Assembly: GCF_009857435.1 (NCBI RefSeq)
Contig: NZ_WWCK01000004.1
Span: forward strand, 124,001 to 188,000
From: Duganella rivi
GTDB lineage: Bacteria; Pseudomonadota; Gammaproteobacteria; Burkholderiales; Burkholderiaceae_D
Direction: 5' to 3'
Length of the DNA: 64,000 bases
The notes beneath the pieces were generated by a model, which was given only the letters and a program-made list of their open reading frames with translations, did no database searches and was not told the DNA's origin. Numbering within the stretch: position 1 is the first letter of the stretch; each line of letters opens with the position of its first letter. A program made the position numbers and the translations under genes. Below are positions 56,262-64,000 of this stretch, piece after piece.

Positions 56262-57236
56262 ATGCTCAAAAAACATCTCCCTGCCTTGATCACGCTGCTG
56301 TCTATCGGCAGCGCCCAAGCCGCCACGCTAGGCGCCGACAACTGCCGCGTGATCCTGCCCACCGAGGTAGAAGTCGCCAATGAAACCGTCACTTGGAGCG
56401 GCCCTTGCGTCAACGGCTACGCCGAGGGCGACGGCAAGCTGCTGCGTTTCGTGAAGAAAGAACAGATCGGCAGCTTTGAAGGCCGCATGGCGCAAGGCAT
56501 GCTGGCCGACGGCTACGAGAAGTCGCCCGAGGGCTGGCAGTATGAAGGCCAATACAAGCGCGGCCTGCGCCAGGGCACCGGCAGCATTCTGTACAAGGAC
56601 GGCATCCGCTACGACGGCGAGTGGAAGGCGGGCAAGCGCGAAGGGCGCGGCGCCGTCACCTACACGCTGGGCGGCCGCTATGAGGGGCCATGGACGAACG
56701 ATGAACCGGGTGGTTTCGGCGATGGCAAGATTACCTTTGCCGGCAACCAGCGCACCATCAACGCGGCCGACTACACGCCGCCAACGAGGGCCGAAGGCGA
56801 AGCGGAAAAATTCAAATTGCACGAGCGGGACAGCAATAGCATTTACCGCTTCGGACACGACGTCGCTTACGGCACCAGCGTGCCGTTCGACAAAGGCTAC
56901 GCCCAGATGACGCCGCAGCAGCAACAGCAATTCCGCGCCAGCTATCCGCTACTGCACCATGACGATGTACCGCCCTACCCGGAAAAAGGCACGGCGGAGA
57001 TTTTCGGCTGGCTGGCCAAGGCACAAAACAATGTCATGGCGCAGGGCGACTTCCGCGCGATTGTCGATATTGACGCGACCGGCCGCGCTACCGCCATTTC
57101 TATCTACTCGTCGCCTGACCAGCAGCTGACCGACGTCATCAAGATCCTGCTCGGCAATCAGAAGTTCACGCCGGCGCTGTGCAGCGGTAAGCCTTGCGCC
57201 ATGCGCTATCCTTTCAACGTGCACTTCGGTAGCTGA
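56262..57236 (+). CDS. Exported MORN-repeat protein with a TonB-C-like domain
   Basis: A 324-residue protein. Signal peptide (MLKKHLPALITLLSIGSAQA). At least three MORN repeats at about residues 95-155 (YEGQYKRGLRQGTGSI, YDGEWKAGKREGRGAV, YEGPWTNDEPGGFGDG). A C-terminal ~80-residue domain resembles TonB C-terminal/energy transducer domains (FRAIVDIDATGRATAISIY). Function unknown; exported MORN proteins often sit in the cell envelope. The ATG at 56262 is preferred; the frame start at 56112 overlaps a non-coding region upstream. Confidence 0.82.
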   Translation: MLKKHLPALITLLSIGSAQAATLGADNCRVILPTEVEVANETVTWSGPCVNGYAEGDGKLLRFVKKEQIGSFEGRMAQGMLADGYEKSPEGWQYEGQYKRGLRQGTGSILYKDGIRYDGEWKAGKREGRGAVTYTLGGRYEGPWTNDEPGGFGDGKITFAGNQRTINAADYTPPTRAEGEAEKFKLHERDSNSIYRFGHDVAYGTSVPFDKGYAQMTPQQQQQFRASYPLLHHDDVPPYPEKGTAEIFGWLAKAQNNVMAQGDFRAIVDIDATGRATAISIYSSPDQQLTDVIKILLGNQKFTPALCSGKPCAMRYPFNVHFGS

Positions 57237-57246
57237 CCCGCCTCGC

Positions 57247-57278
57247 CTCGCGGCGTTGCCACGATTTCTCGCCGCGAG
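57247..57278 (+). terminator. Possible terminator after the MORN gene
   Basis: A perfect 9-bp stem CTCGCGGCG/CGCCGCGAG with a 14-base loop starts 11 bases after the stop. There is no T tract, so it is at best a weak intrinsic or Rho-assisted site. Confidence 0.3.
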
Positions 57279-57463
57279 CAAACACCGGCTGTTGTAAAAA
57301 CGTGCCGCACAGCAAAATATTTTGGGGTTTTCTACGCCGCCAAAAGTTCCTCCACCTGCGGCAAAAGCAGCGTTTTTTCGGTTGAGGAATAATTGAATCC
57401 ATTGAAGCGCGGAAACTAAAGTTGTCTTGAACGCGCTAGCCGATTAACTCAATGGAGGCCATC

Positions 57464-57985
57464 ATGATTAGCAAAACCCTGTCCCGCGCTGCTTTGGCAA
57501 CTGCCCTCGGCGCCGCCCTGCTGCCGCTGCTGAGCGGTGCGGCCGTCTACAGCAACGGCACCAAGACCGCAACCTTTGACGTCACCCTGACCATCATCGC
57601 CGACTGCACCATCGCCGCCAACGCCTTGAACTTCGGCTCTGCGCAAGGCGTGCTGGCCACGGCCGTCAACACCAACACCACGCTGAGCGTCACCTGCACC
57701 AACACCACGCCCTATAACGTGGGTCTGAGCGCCGGCACCGGCACCGGCTCTACCGTTGCTTCGCGTCTGTTGAGCGGCACTGGCGCCAACACCAGCACCG
57801 TGTCCTACACCCTGAAGCAAAGCAGCGGCGGCGCCAACTGGGGTACTACGCAAGGCACCGACACTGTGTCCGGCACCGGTACTGGTTCGTCGCAAACCCT
57901 GACGGTCTACGGCAACATCCCAGCGCAAGCAACGCCACAGCCTGACGCTTACAAGTCGACCATCACCGCTACCGTATATTTCTAA
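57464..57985 (+). CDS. Spore coat U domain protein, pilin-like
   Basis: A 173-residue exported protein with a signal peptide (MISKTLSRAALATALGAALL..., about 1-27). The spore coat U (CsuA/B) fold is visible: AVYSNGTKTATFDVTLTIIA, CTIAANALNFGSAQGVLAT, SVTCTNTTPYNVGLSAGTGT and a C-terminal TLTVYGNIPAQ...TITATVYF, with two conserved Cys. Such subunits are normally secreted by the chaperone-usher pathway. No chaperone or usher gene is nearby, so it is an orphan. ATG 57464 has GGAGG upstream. Confidence 0.88.
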   Translation: MISKTLSRAALATALGAALLPLLSGAAVYSNGTKTATFDVTLTIIADCTIAANALNFGSAQGVLATAVNTNTTLSVTCTNTTPYNVGLSAGTGTGSTVASRLLSGTGANTSTVSYTLKQSSGGANWGTTQGTDTVSGTGTGSSQTLTVYGNIPAQATPQPDAYKSTITATVYF

Positions 57986-58183
57986 ACACCGCTCTACCAC
58001 CGCAGCCCGCACACAAGGCTACGCGTTCCGGCAGTATCCCAGCGCCCAAACCCGCGCGAAACTCCCCTCTACTTTCTGTTTTAATTGTTGACGCTCGCTC
58101 AATTGAACTTTGCGCGTTGTTGTCTAGTTGCGCCCGGACTTCGTCCCCATACTGCTGTTTTCCGAATTTGAATGGAGCACAGC

Positions 58184-59095
58184 ATGAAAGTATTTATCAC
58201 CGGCGCGGCAGGTTTTATTGGCAGCTCAATCGCCGCAGGCCTGGTCAAGGCCGGGCACGAGGTCGTCGGCTTGGTACGCAAGCACGAGCAATTGGATGAA
58301 GTGAAAAAGATCGGCGTCACCGGCGTGCTGGGCACGCTCACCGACCGTGATCTGCTGATCGCCCAGGCCCAGGTGGCCGATGCCGTCATCAACGCCGCCA
58401 GCAGCGACAACCGCGCGGCGGTGGAAGCGTTTGTAGACGCGCTGGCCGGCTCCGGCAAAGTGTTCCTGCACACCAGCGGCTCCAGCATCGTCGGAGACGC
58501 CTCCGGTGGCGAAGGCACCGACTGCATTTACCACGAAGACAATCTCCCCGAAGCCACCGCAGACAAAGCCGCGCGCGTCGGCATCGACAAGCTGGTGCTG
58601 GACGCCGCCAACAAGGGCGTGCGCTCGGCAGTACTGTGCAACACATTGATCTACGGCCACGGCGCACTGCCGCGCGACTCGGTGCAGCTGCCACGCTTGC
58701 TCAAGCAAGCGCGCAAAAGCGGCATCGTGCGCCATGTGGGGCCGGGCCGCAACATCTGGTCGAACGTGCACATCGACGACGTGGTCGACCTGTACCTGCT
58801 GGCCCTGGACAAGACCGAAGCTGGCGCGTTCTACTTTGTCGAAAGCGGCGAAGCCGCCTTCCGCGACATGAGTGCCGCCATCGCCAAGGCCTTGAATCTG
58901 GGCGAGCCGCAGGACTGGCCGCTGGAACAAGCCAAGGAAGAATGGGGTTACGAGATGGCGTCCTACGGCCTCGGCTCCAACAGCCGCGTACGCGGCGAAC
59001 GCGCCCGCAAGCAGTTGGGCTGGCAGCCGCACCGCCCATCAGTGCTGGACTGGATCGCCAACGACATGCGGCACCCTAATCATCCTCACGCGTAA
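58184..59095 (+). CDS. NAD(P)-dependent epimerase/dehydratase (SDR)
   Basis: A 303-residue extended SDR. It starts [20 protein letters not shown], the Rossmann nucleotide-binding motif (GxxGxxG). Further features are the [12 protein letters not shown]er region, [20 protein letters not shown] and CNTLIYGHG, with the usual catalytic Tyr not in a standard YxxxK, so activity is uncertain. ECF41 sigma factors are known to be encoded near NAD-dependent epimerases, and an ECF sigma gene lies about 700 bases away. It converges with and overlaps clpP by 20 bases. Confidence 0.85.
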   Translation: MKVFITGAAGFIGSSIAAGLVKAGHEVVGLVRKHEQLDEVKKIGVTGVLGTLTDRDLLIAQAQVADAVINAASSDNRAAVEAFVDALAGSGKVFLHTSGSSIVGDASGGEGTDCIYHEDNLPEATADKAARVGIDKLVLDAANKGVRSAVLCNTLIYGHGALPRDSVQLPRLLKQARKSGIVRHVGPGRNIWSNVHIDDVVDLYLLALDKTEAGAFYFVESGEAAFRDMSAAIAKALNLGEPQDWPLEQAKEEWGYEMASYGLGSNSRVRGERARKQLGWQPHRPSVLDWIANDMRHPNHPHA

Positions 59096-59669
59096 GCAGC
59101 ACGCGGTCGATCAGGCCATACTCGACGCCCTCGCTGGCCGCCATGTAATTATCGCGGTCTGAGTCTTTTTCGATTTGGGCCAGCGTTTTTCCGGTGCGCT
59201 CAGCGAGGATGGTGTTGAGGCGATGACGCTGGTACAGCACCTCGCGCGCTTGAATCTCGATGTCGGCTGCCACGCCTTGCGAGCCGCCGTGCGGCTGGTG
59301 GATCATCAGCCGTGCGTTGGGCAAGGCGTAGCGCTTGCCGATTGCGCCGGCCGCCAGCAAGAAGGAGCCCATGCTGGCAGCGAAGCCGGTGCACAGCGTC
59401 GACACGTCCGGTTTGATGAACTGCATGGTGTCGTACACCGCCATGCCGGCATACACCGAGCCGCCGGGCGAATTGATGTAAAGCGAAATATCCTTCTCTG
59501 GATTTTCCGATTCGAGGAACAGCAACTGCGCGACGATCAGGTTGGCCGATTGCTCGGTCACCTCGCCGACCAGGAAAATCACGCGCTCCTTCAGCAGGCG
59601 TGAGTAAATATCGAAAGCGCGTTCGCCGCGCCCCGTGTGGTCGATAACGGTGGGCACCAAGCCAGTCAT
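59076..59669 (-). CDS. ClpP-type ATP-dependent protease proteolytic subunit
   Basis: A 197-residue ClpP fold with the catalytic triad Ser99 ([10 protein letters not shown]), His124 ([11 protein letters not shown]) and Asp173 (SDRDNYMAA), in positions like the canonical enzyme. ATG 59669 with AAAGGAC upstream. The usual clpP lies beside tig and clpX, which are absent here, so this is likely a second paralogue. It diverges from an ECF sigma gene across a region with ECF41-like promoter elements. Confidence 0.93.
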   Translation of the reverse strand: MTGLVPTVIDHTGRGERAFDIYSRLLKERVIFLVGEVTEQSANLIVAQLLFLESENPEKDISLYINSPGGSVYAGMAVYDTMQFIKPDVSTLCTGFAASMGSFLLAAGAIGKRYALPNARLMIHQPHGGSQGVAADIEIQAREVLYQRHRLNTILAERTGKTLAQIEKDSDRDNYMAASEGVEYGLIDRVLLTREDD

Positions 59670-59705
59670 GATTGTCCTTTTGCGGTAGAGTTGAGTCACT
59701 GCCCG

Positions 59706-59788
59706 CTTGACGCTCGCCGCCTACCGCCGTGTGACAACACAAAAATATTCTGGCCATGTGTCACATCCGGGCCGCGCCGAGCGTCAAG
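59706..59788. promoter_or_regulatory. Divergent ECF41-like promoter pair between clpP and the sigma gene
   Basis: Two outward-facing copies of the ECF41 -35 heptamer: TGTCACA on plus (59759-59765) and on minus (59736-59730). Plus: TGTCACA-N16-CGTC, CGTC at 59782-59785, matching the ECF41 consensus. Minus: TGTCACA-N17-CGTC, CGTC at 59712-59709. The region is a nested dyad with arms CTTGACGCTCG (59706-59716) and CGAGCGTCAAG (59778-59788), both pairs centred at about 59747. It is predicted to drive both the sigma gene and clpP. Confidence 0.65.
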
Positions 59789-59818
59789 TGACGCCAGCCC
59801 CATGACAGGAGACACGCC

Positions 59819-60478
59819 ATGCCTATCGATACCGATGCCGCCATCTTTGAGCAGCTACGCCCCCGCCTGAAAGCCATCAGTTGCCGCATCGTCGGCAATG
59901 ACGCAGAGGCGGAAGACGTGGTGCAGGATTGTTTTTTGAAGTGGCAAAGCGTAGAGATAGCAACGCTGGCGACACCGGCCGCATGGCTGACGACCGTGGT
60001 GCAGCATCAATCCATCGACCACCTGCGCAAGCGAGAGCGGGATACGACGGCGGCGCGCACCGCTTTAGAACTGATGCCGGAAGCGACGCCCCCGGCGCCG
60101 GAAGAAACGCTGTTGCAGCGCGCAGAAATGGGCGAAGCGCTAGCGCGCTTGCTGGCGTGCCTGACGCCGTCCGAACGACTGGCCTTGGTGCTGCACGAGG
60201 TATTTGAATGCAGCCACGCCGATATCGCAGCGGCGCTGGGAGCCAAGACCGAGAACGTACGCCAGCACCTGTCCCGCGCGCGGCGTCGGCTCCTGCGTGA
60301 AAAAGAAATCGCGGCCAGCGAAAAGCTCAACCGCGATTTAGTCCGCCGCTTCCACGCCGCCATTAACAGCATCGACGTGCCGGCGATAGTCGCACTGCTC
60401 GGCGAGGAACAACCCATATCGCTGCATACGCGGGCTTGCGCCAACGATGCCGCGTACGCCCTCGCCTTGGCCGCTTAA
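59819..60478 (+). CDS. ECF sigma factor, ECF41-like with short C-terminus
   Basis: A 219-residue ECF sigma factor. Region 2 has FEQLRPRLKAISCRIVGNDA and DVVQDCFLKWQ; region 4 has LTPSERLALVLHEVFECSHADI and KTENVRQHLSRARRRL. Region 4 is followed by RRFHAAINSIDVPAIVALLGE, the start of the SnoaL-like extension seen in ECF41/SigJ-type factors, but it ends after ~45 residues. Full ECF41 proteins are usually ~280-300 residues. No anti-sigma gene is adjacent. The ATG at 59819 has AGGAG 7 bases upstream. Its promoter region carries an ECF41-type motif, suggesting autoregulation. Confidence 0.88.
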   Translation: MPIDTDAAIFEQLRPRLKAISCRIVGNDAEAEDVVQDCFLKWQSVEIATLATPAAWLTTVVQHQSIDHLRKRERDTTAARTALELMPEATPPAPEETLLQRAEMGEALARLLACLTPSERLALVLHEVFECSHADIAAALGAKTENVRQHLSRARRRLLREKEIAASEKLNRDLVRRFHAAINSIDVPAIVALLGEEQPISLHTRACANDAAYALALAA

Positions 60479-60487
60479 AAAGTCAGA

Positions 60488-62263
60488 TTATTCAAGATCA
60501 GGATACGGGCTCTTGCCACCTTCGGCGATGAACAGATCGATGCGCGCTTCCAGCACCGGCAGCGGCACCGAACCCAGTTGCAGCACGGTGTCGTGGAAGG
60601 CGCGGATGTCAAACTTCTGGCCCAGCGCTTTCTCGGCTTTCTTGCGCGCGTTGATGATGCTCATCTCGCCCAGGTAGTAGGACAGCGCCTGGCCCGGCCA
60701 CGAAATGTAGCGATCCACTTCCGTTTCGATTTCGTGATTGGACAGCGCCGTGTTCTCGCGCAGGTAGTCCTGCGCCTGTTTGCGCGTCCAGCCCTTGCTA
60801 TGCACGCCGGTGTCGACCACCAGACGCGATGCGCGCCACGCCTGATAACTGAGCATGCCGAATACTTCATACGGCGTTTCGTACATGCCCATCTCCACGC
60901 CCAGGCGTTCGCTGTACAGCGCCCAGCCTTCGCCATAGGCCGAGATGTAAGCGTTGCGGAAGGCCGGACGGCCCTTCTGCTCCAGCGCCACCGGCATCTG
61001 GAAGGCGTGGCCCGGCGCCGATTCGTGCAGCGTCAGCGCCGGCATGCTGTACAAAGCGCGCGACGGCAAGTTGTAGGTGTTGACCAGATAAACGCCCGGG
61101 CCGCCACGGCCGGAAGTGTAGAACGGCGCCTGATCGTCCGGCACAGGGATCACCGCAAAGCGGCGGCGCGGCAGATAGCCGAAGTACTGGCCGACCTTGG
61201 CGTCGAACTTCTTCGCCACCCACGCGGAGCGCATCAGCAGCTCTTCCGGCGTCTTGGCGTAGAACTGCGGATCGGTGCGCAGGAATTGCAGGAAGGCCGG
61301 CAGATCGCCTTTAAAACCAACCTGCTTGATCACATCCTGCATTTCGGCGCGGATCTTCGCCATCTCTTCCAATCCGATATTGTGAATCTGATCCGCGCTC
61401 AGCGAGGTGGTGGTGAATTCGACGATCTTCGATTGATAGTACGCTTTACCGTCCGGCAGGCTCTCCGCCGCCAAGTCCTCGCGGGCCTTCGGCACATACT
61501 CTTCGCGCATGAACTTCAACAGCGCCTGGTGCGCTGGGATCACGGTGTATTGAATGACCTTCACCGCCTGCGCGCGCAGTTCTTCCTGCTGCGCGGCCGG
61601 CATGGAGGCAGGCATGGTCTTGAACGGCAGGTAGAACACGGTGTCCTGCGGCGTTTTCGCGTCGGTCACGGAAGTGATGGAGCCATCGCGGCCCACCAGC
61701 GTCACTTTCGGCGGCGTGAAGCCGCGCGCCAGGCCGGCGCGCATGTTGACGATTTCCTCGTTGAAGTAGCGCGGCACGTCGGCCAGCTGTTTGAGGTAAT
61801 CGCGGAATTCTTTTTCCTTGGTCATCGGGCGGCGCGCGGTGCCGGCCATATTCGACCAGAAGGCGGTATCGGCATTCAGCGGCTTTTCGTATTCGCGGAA
61901 CTGCTGGGCGGCGATGAACGCCGCGATCTGCGCTTTGTAGACCTGGTAGTTGATGCGTTCAGGGGCCGACAGTTTGGACTCCTTGATGCCGTCCAGCTTC
62001 TTCATCACGCCCTGCCAATAGGCGAGGCGGTTGTTCTGGGTCGCGACATCGATACGCGGCAGCGACGGCGATACGCCGCTGTCGTCATCATCTTCGCCGT
62101 CTTCCTGCTTCTGGCTCAGGCGCCATTTCCACTCTTGGGTGTAGATCGCCTTGAACTGCGCGTCGGCGGGGCCGGCTTTCACTGCGGGCGCGGTAGCCGC
62201 AGCGGCGTTAAGGCATACCAGCATGACTGCACCGGCAATGGCGGTGCTGAACTTCTTTTCCAT
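60488..62263 (-). CDS. DUF885 family metallopeptidase-like protein
   Basis: A 591-residue exported protein. Signal peptide (MEKKFSTAIAGAVMLVCLNAAAA). DUF885 family hallmark HESAPGHAFQ (HExxPGH, metal-binding like M-type peptidases) at about residue 418, with KGWTRKQAQDYL and a conserved WPGQALSYYLGE. Likely a periplasmic zinc peptidase; substrates unknown. ATG 62263 is preferred for the signal peptide. It probably shares a unit with the upstream GGDEF-EAL gene, 16 bases away. Confidence 0.9.
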   Translation of the reverse strand: MEKKFSTAIAGAVMLVCLNAAAATAPAVKAGPADAQFKAIYTQEWKWRLSQKQEDGEDDDDSGVSPSLPRIDVATQNNRLAYWQGVMKKLDGIKESKLSAPERINYQVYKAQIAAFIAAQQFREYEKPLNADTAFWSNMAGTARRPMTKEKEFRDYLKQLADVPRYFNEEIVNMRAGLARGFTPPKVTLVGRDGSITSVTDAKTPQDTVFYLPFKTMPASMPAAQQEELRAQAVKVIQYTVIPAHQALLKFMREEYVPKAREDLAAESLPDGKAYYQSKIVEFTTTSLSADQIHNIGLEEMAKIRAEMQDVIKQVGFKGDLPAFLQFLRTDPQFYAKTPEELLMRSAWVAKKFDAKVGQYFGYLPRRRFAVIPVPDDQAPFYTSGRGGPGVYLVNTYNLPSRALYSMPALTLHESAPGHAFQMPVALEQKGRPAFRNAYISAYGEGWALYSERLGVEMGMYETPYEVFGMLSYQAWRASRLVVDTGVHSKGWTRKQAQDYLRENTALSNHEIETEVDRYISWPGQALSYYLGEMSIINARKKAEKALGQKFDIRAFHDTVLQLGSVPLPVLEARIDLFIAEGGKSPYPDLE

Positions 62264-62279
62264 AAGGCTCCAGAGTAGA

Positions 62280-64000
62280 TTACATTTCCAATAAATTACG
62301 GCGTTCGCGCAGCAGCGCGGTGAAGCCTTCGGCGTTGACCGGTCGGCTGAAATAATAGCCCTGCATCTCGTCGCAACCGCGCTCGCTGAGGAACTGCACT
62401 TGCTCGCGCGTTTCCACGCCTTCGGCAATGACTCGCATATTCAAGTTGTGTGCCAGCGAGATGACCGACAGCGCGATAGCCGCGTCGGCGCTATTGGTCG
62501 TCACATCGTCGACGAACGATTTATCGATCTTCAGTACGTCGATCGGGAAGCGCTTCAAGTAACTGAGGCTGGAATAGCCGGTGCCAAAGTCGTCCAGCGA
62601 AATGCTGACGCCGATGTCTTTCAAGCGGCGCAGCGCCGCCACGGCTTTATTCGGATCGCCCATCACCGTGCCCTCGGTGATTTCAAGGCCCAGGTAGGCC
62701 GGCGCCACGCCAAATTTGCGCAGCGTGGTTTCCACGTAAGGCACGGTGGCGTCGTTGGCAAACTGCCCCGCCGCCAGGTTGACTGCGACCTTGATCTGGC
62801 CGAGGCCTTGATCCTGCCACACCTTCATTTGTGCGCACACGCTCTCCAGCACCCACTCGCCGATGGAATTGACCAGGCCATATTCCTCGGCCAGCGGGAT
62901 GAAGCGGTTCGGCGGCACCTTGCCCAGCACTGCGTTATCCCAGCGCAGCAGCGCTTCCGCGCCGACCATGGCGCCGGTTTTCAGGCAGACCTGCGGCTGG
63001 TAGTGAACCTCGAATTCGTCGCGCGCGATGGCGCCGCGCAGCTGGCTCTGGATCGCCAGCTTGTCGCGGATTTCCGCATCCATGCGCTCGGTGAAGAAGG
63101 CGTAGTTATCGCGGCCGATTTCCTTGGCGCGGAACAGTGCCGTGTCGGCGTTGCGCACCAGTTCATCGAAGCTCTCGCCGTCGGTCAGGCTGACAGCGAT
63201 GCCGATACTGGAGGTGACGGTAATCTGCTGGCCGTCGATCACCAGCTCCTTGCGCAAGCCGGCCAGGATCTTCTGCGCCAGCGCGATGGTTTCAGTCAGC
63301 TGCGCATCATCGGCAACAATGATCTGGAATTCGTCGCCGCCCTGGCGGGTGACGGTATCGCTTTCGCGCACGGTCTCGCTCAGATACTTGGACACCACTT
63401 GCAGCGCCTTGTCGCCCATGTCATGGCCGTAGGAGTCGTTGATGCTCTTGAAGCGGTCAAGGTCAAGACACATGACGGCCACGCAGCGGCCCTCGCGGCG
63501 TGCTGCGGACAAGGTCTGCCCGAAGCGCTGGCGCGCCAGCATGCGGTTCGGCAGGCCGGTCAAGGCATCGTGGTTGGACAGGAAGTCAATCAGGTGCTGC
63601 TCGGCCTTGCGTTCGGTGATGTCCATGAACACCGCCACGTGGTTGATGACGTGGCCTTGTTCGTCGCGCACCACGGAGGCGCTTAACAAGCCCGGATAGG
63701 TGTCGCCGTTTTTGCGGCGCGCCAGGATCTCGCCCGACCAATGGCCGGTGGTGACCACCGACTGCACCATGGCGCTGAAGGACGAGGTATCCTGCTCGCC
63801 CGCGTACAGCAGGCCGGCATTCTGCCCCCTCACCTCTTCGGCGGTGTAGCCGGAGATTTGCGTGAAGGCCGGATTGGTGGCGACGATGCGGCCGTCGCGA
63901 TCCGTCACCACAATGGCGTCCTGCGTGGCTTCAAACACCTGGCTGGAGAGGCGCATGAATTCTTCATTGGCGCGGCGCTGGTCTACTTCCTTGGCCAATT
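62280..64000 (-). CDS. PAS-GGDEF-EAL cyclic-di-GMP protein (5' partial)
   Basis: At least 572 residues; the start lies beyond the right edge, since the frame is open to 64000 and the only candidate start there is a TTG at 63998. Domains in order are a PAS domain (about 15-135), GGDEF (about 140-300, motif RQGGDEF, I-site-like RESD four residues before it), and EAL (about 315-565, EALLRW, ITEGTVM, DDFGTGYSSL, KIDKSFV). Both domains look intact, so it may make and break c-di-GMP. A membrane or sensor region may lie outside. Confidence 0.93.
   Translation of the reverse strand, partial: LAKEVDQRRANEEFMRLSSQVFEATQDAIVVTDRDGRIVATNPAFTQISGYTAEEVRGQNAGLLYAGEQDTSSFSAMVQSVVTTGHWSGEILARRKNGDTYPGLLSASVVRDEQGHVINHVAVFMDITERKAEQHLIDFLSNHDALTGLPNRMLARQRFGQTLSAARREGRCVAVMCLDLDRFKSINDSYGHDMGDKALQVVSKYLSETVRESDTVTRQGGDEFQIIVADDAQLTETIALAQKILAGLRKELVIDGQQITVTSSIGIAVSLTDGESFDELVRNADTALFRAKEIGRDNYAFFTERMDAEIRDKLAIQSQLRGAIARDEFEVHYQPQVCLKTGAMVGAEALLRWDNAVLGKVPPNRFIPLAEEYGLVNSIGEWVLESVCAQMKVWQDQGLGQIKVAVNLAAGQFANDATVPYVETTLRKFGVAPAYLGLEITEGTVMGDPNKAVAALRRLKDIGVSISLDDFGTGYSSLSYLKRFPIDVLKIDKSFVDDVTTNSADAAIALSVISLAHNLNMRVIAEGVETREQVQFLSERGCDEMQGYYFSRPVNAEGFTALLRERRNLLEM

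Noticed and set aside
57417..57447. Sigma-28-like motif (TAAAGTT and GCCGATTAA) before the spore coat U gene
   Set aside because: Spacing is about 3 bases too long, and no motility genes are nearby.

Overview
The window reads as chromosomal DNA of a GC-rich betaproteobacterium, most likely Oxalobacteraceae (Massilia/Duganella/Janthinobacterium type). This is inferred from protein style and content: an H-NS-type protein with a TWTGRGRAPKWL C-terminus, a PEP-CTERM protein, many c-di-GMP, chemotaxis and LysR genes, and a complete urease operon. No rRNA, tRNA, CRISPR array, transposase or phage gene was seen. Coding density is very high. No gene-free stretch exceeds about 300 bases, and many neighbours overlap by 1-4 bases (ATGA or TAATG junctions).

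Layout. 1-7.1 kb: a minus-strand operon of four proteins I do not recognise behind a very large penicillin-binding-type transpeptidase; the last gene leaves the window. 7.3-9.0 kb: small secreted proteins and an RNase H-like protein. 9.1-19.7 kb: a chemoreceptor and CheW, an HD hydrolase, an MFS transporter with a periplasmic binding protein, a CocE-type hydrolase, trpS with a DUF1294 gene that lacks a normal start codon, a DMT transporter, a LON-domain protein and an H-NS protein. 19.8-29.0 kb: a coiled-coil/adenylate cyclase/LysR operon, a TonB-dependent receptor, psd, and a LysR divergent from azoR-pirin. 29.1-37.7 kb: an accessory stretch of small unknown genes, a DUF1906 protein, a large wHTH-nSTAND-TM-TPR regulator with a coupled small protein, and an M14-type hydrolase. 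37.8-40.2 kb: ArsR, Old Yellow Enzyme and an MBL hydrolase.

40.3-45.3 kb holds the most system-like locus. A sigma-54 activator gene sits immediately upstream of five genes with one shared -24/-12 promoter. They encode a glycine-rich secreted protein with PGRS-like composition, two small secreted proteins, a C39 papain-like peptidase and an outer-membrane beta-barrel protein. The gene set resembles the Fap functional-amyloid machinery (FapD-like C39 peptidase, FapF-like barrel), but the secreted proteins are not canonical Fap subunits; they share a QNS(G) motif.

45.5-50.1 kb: an acyltransferase, a large S8 protease and a PEP-CTERM protein. 50.4-56.1 kb: ureD-A-B-C-E-F-G-hupE, interrupted between ureG and hupE by a MITE-like inverted-repeat element. 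56.3-60.5 kb: a MORN protein, a spore-coat-U pilin-like protein, an NAD-dependent epimerase, a second-type ClpP, and a divergent ECF sigma factor. The clpP/sigma intergenic region carries two outward-facing TGTCACA...CGTC elements that match the known ECF41 promoter. 60.5-64 kb: a DUF885 peptidase and a PAS-GGDEF-EAL protein truncated by the window edge.
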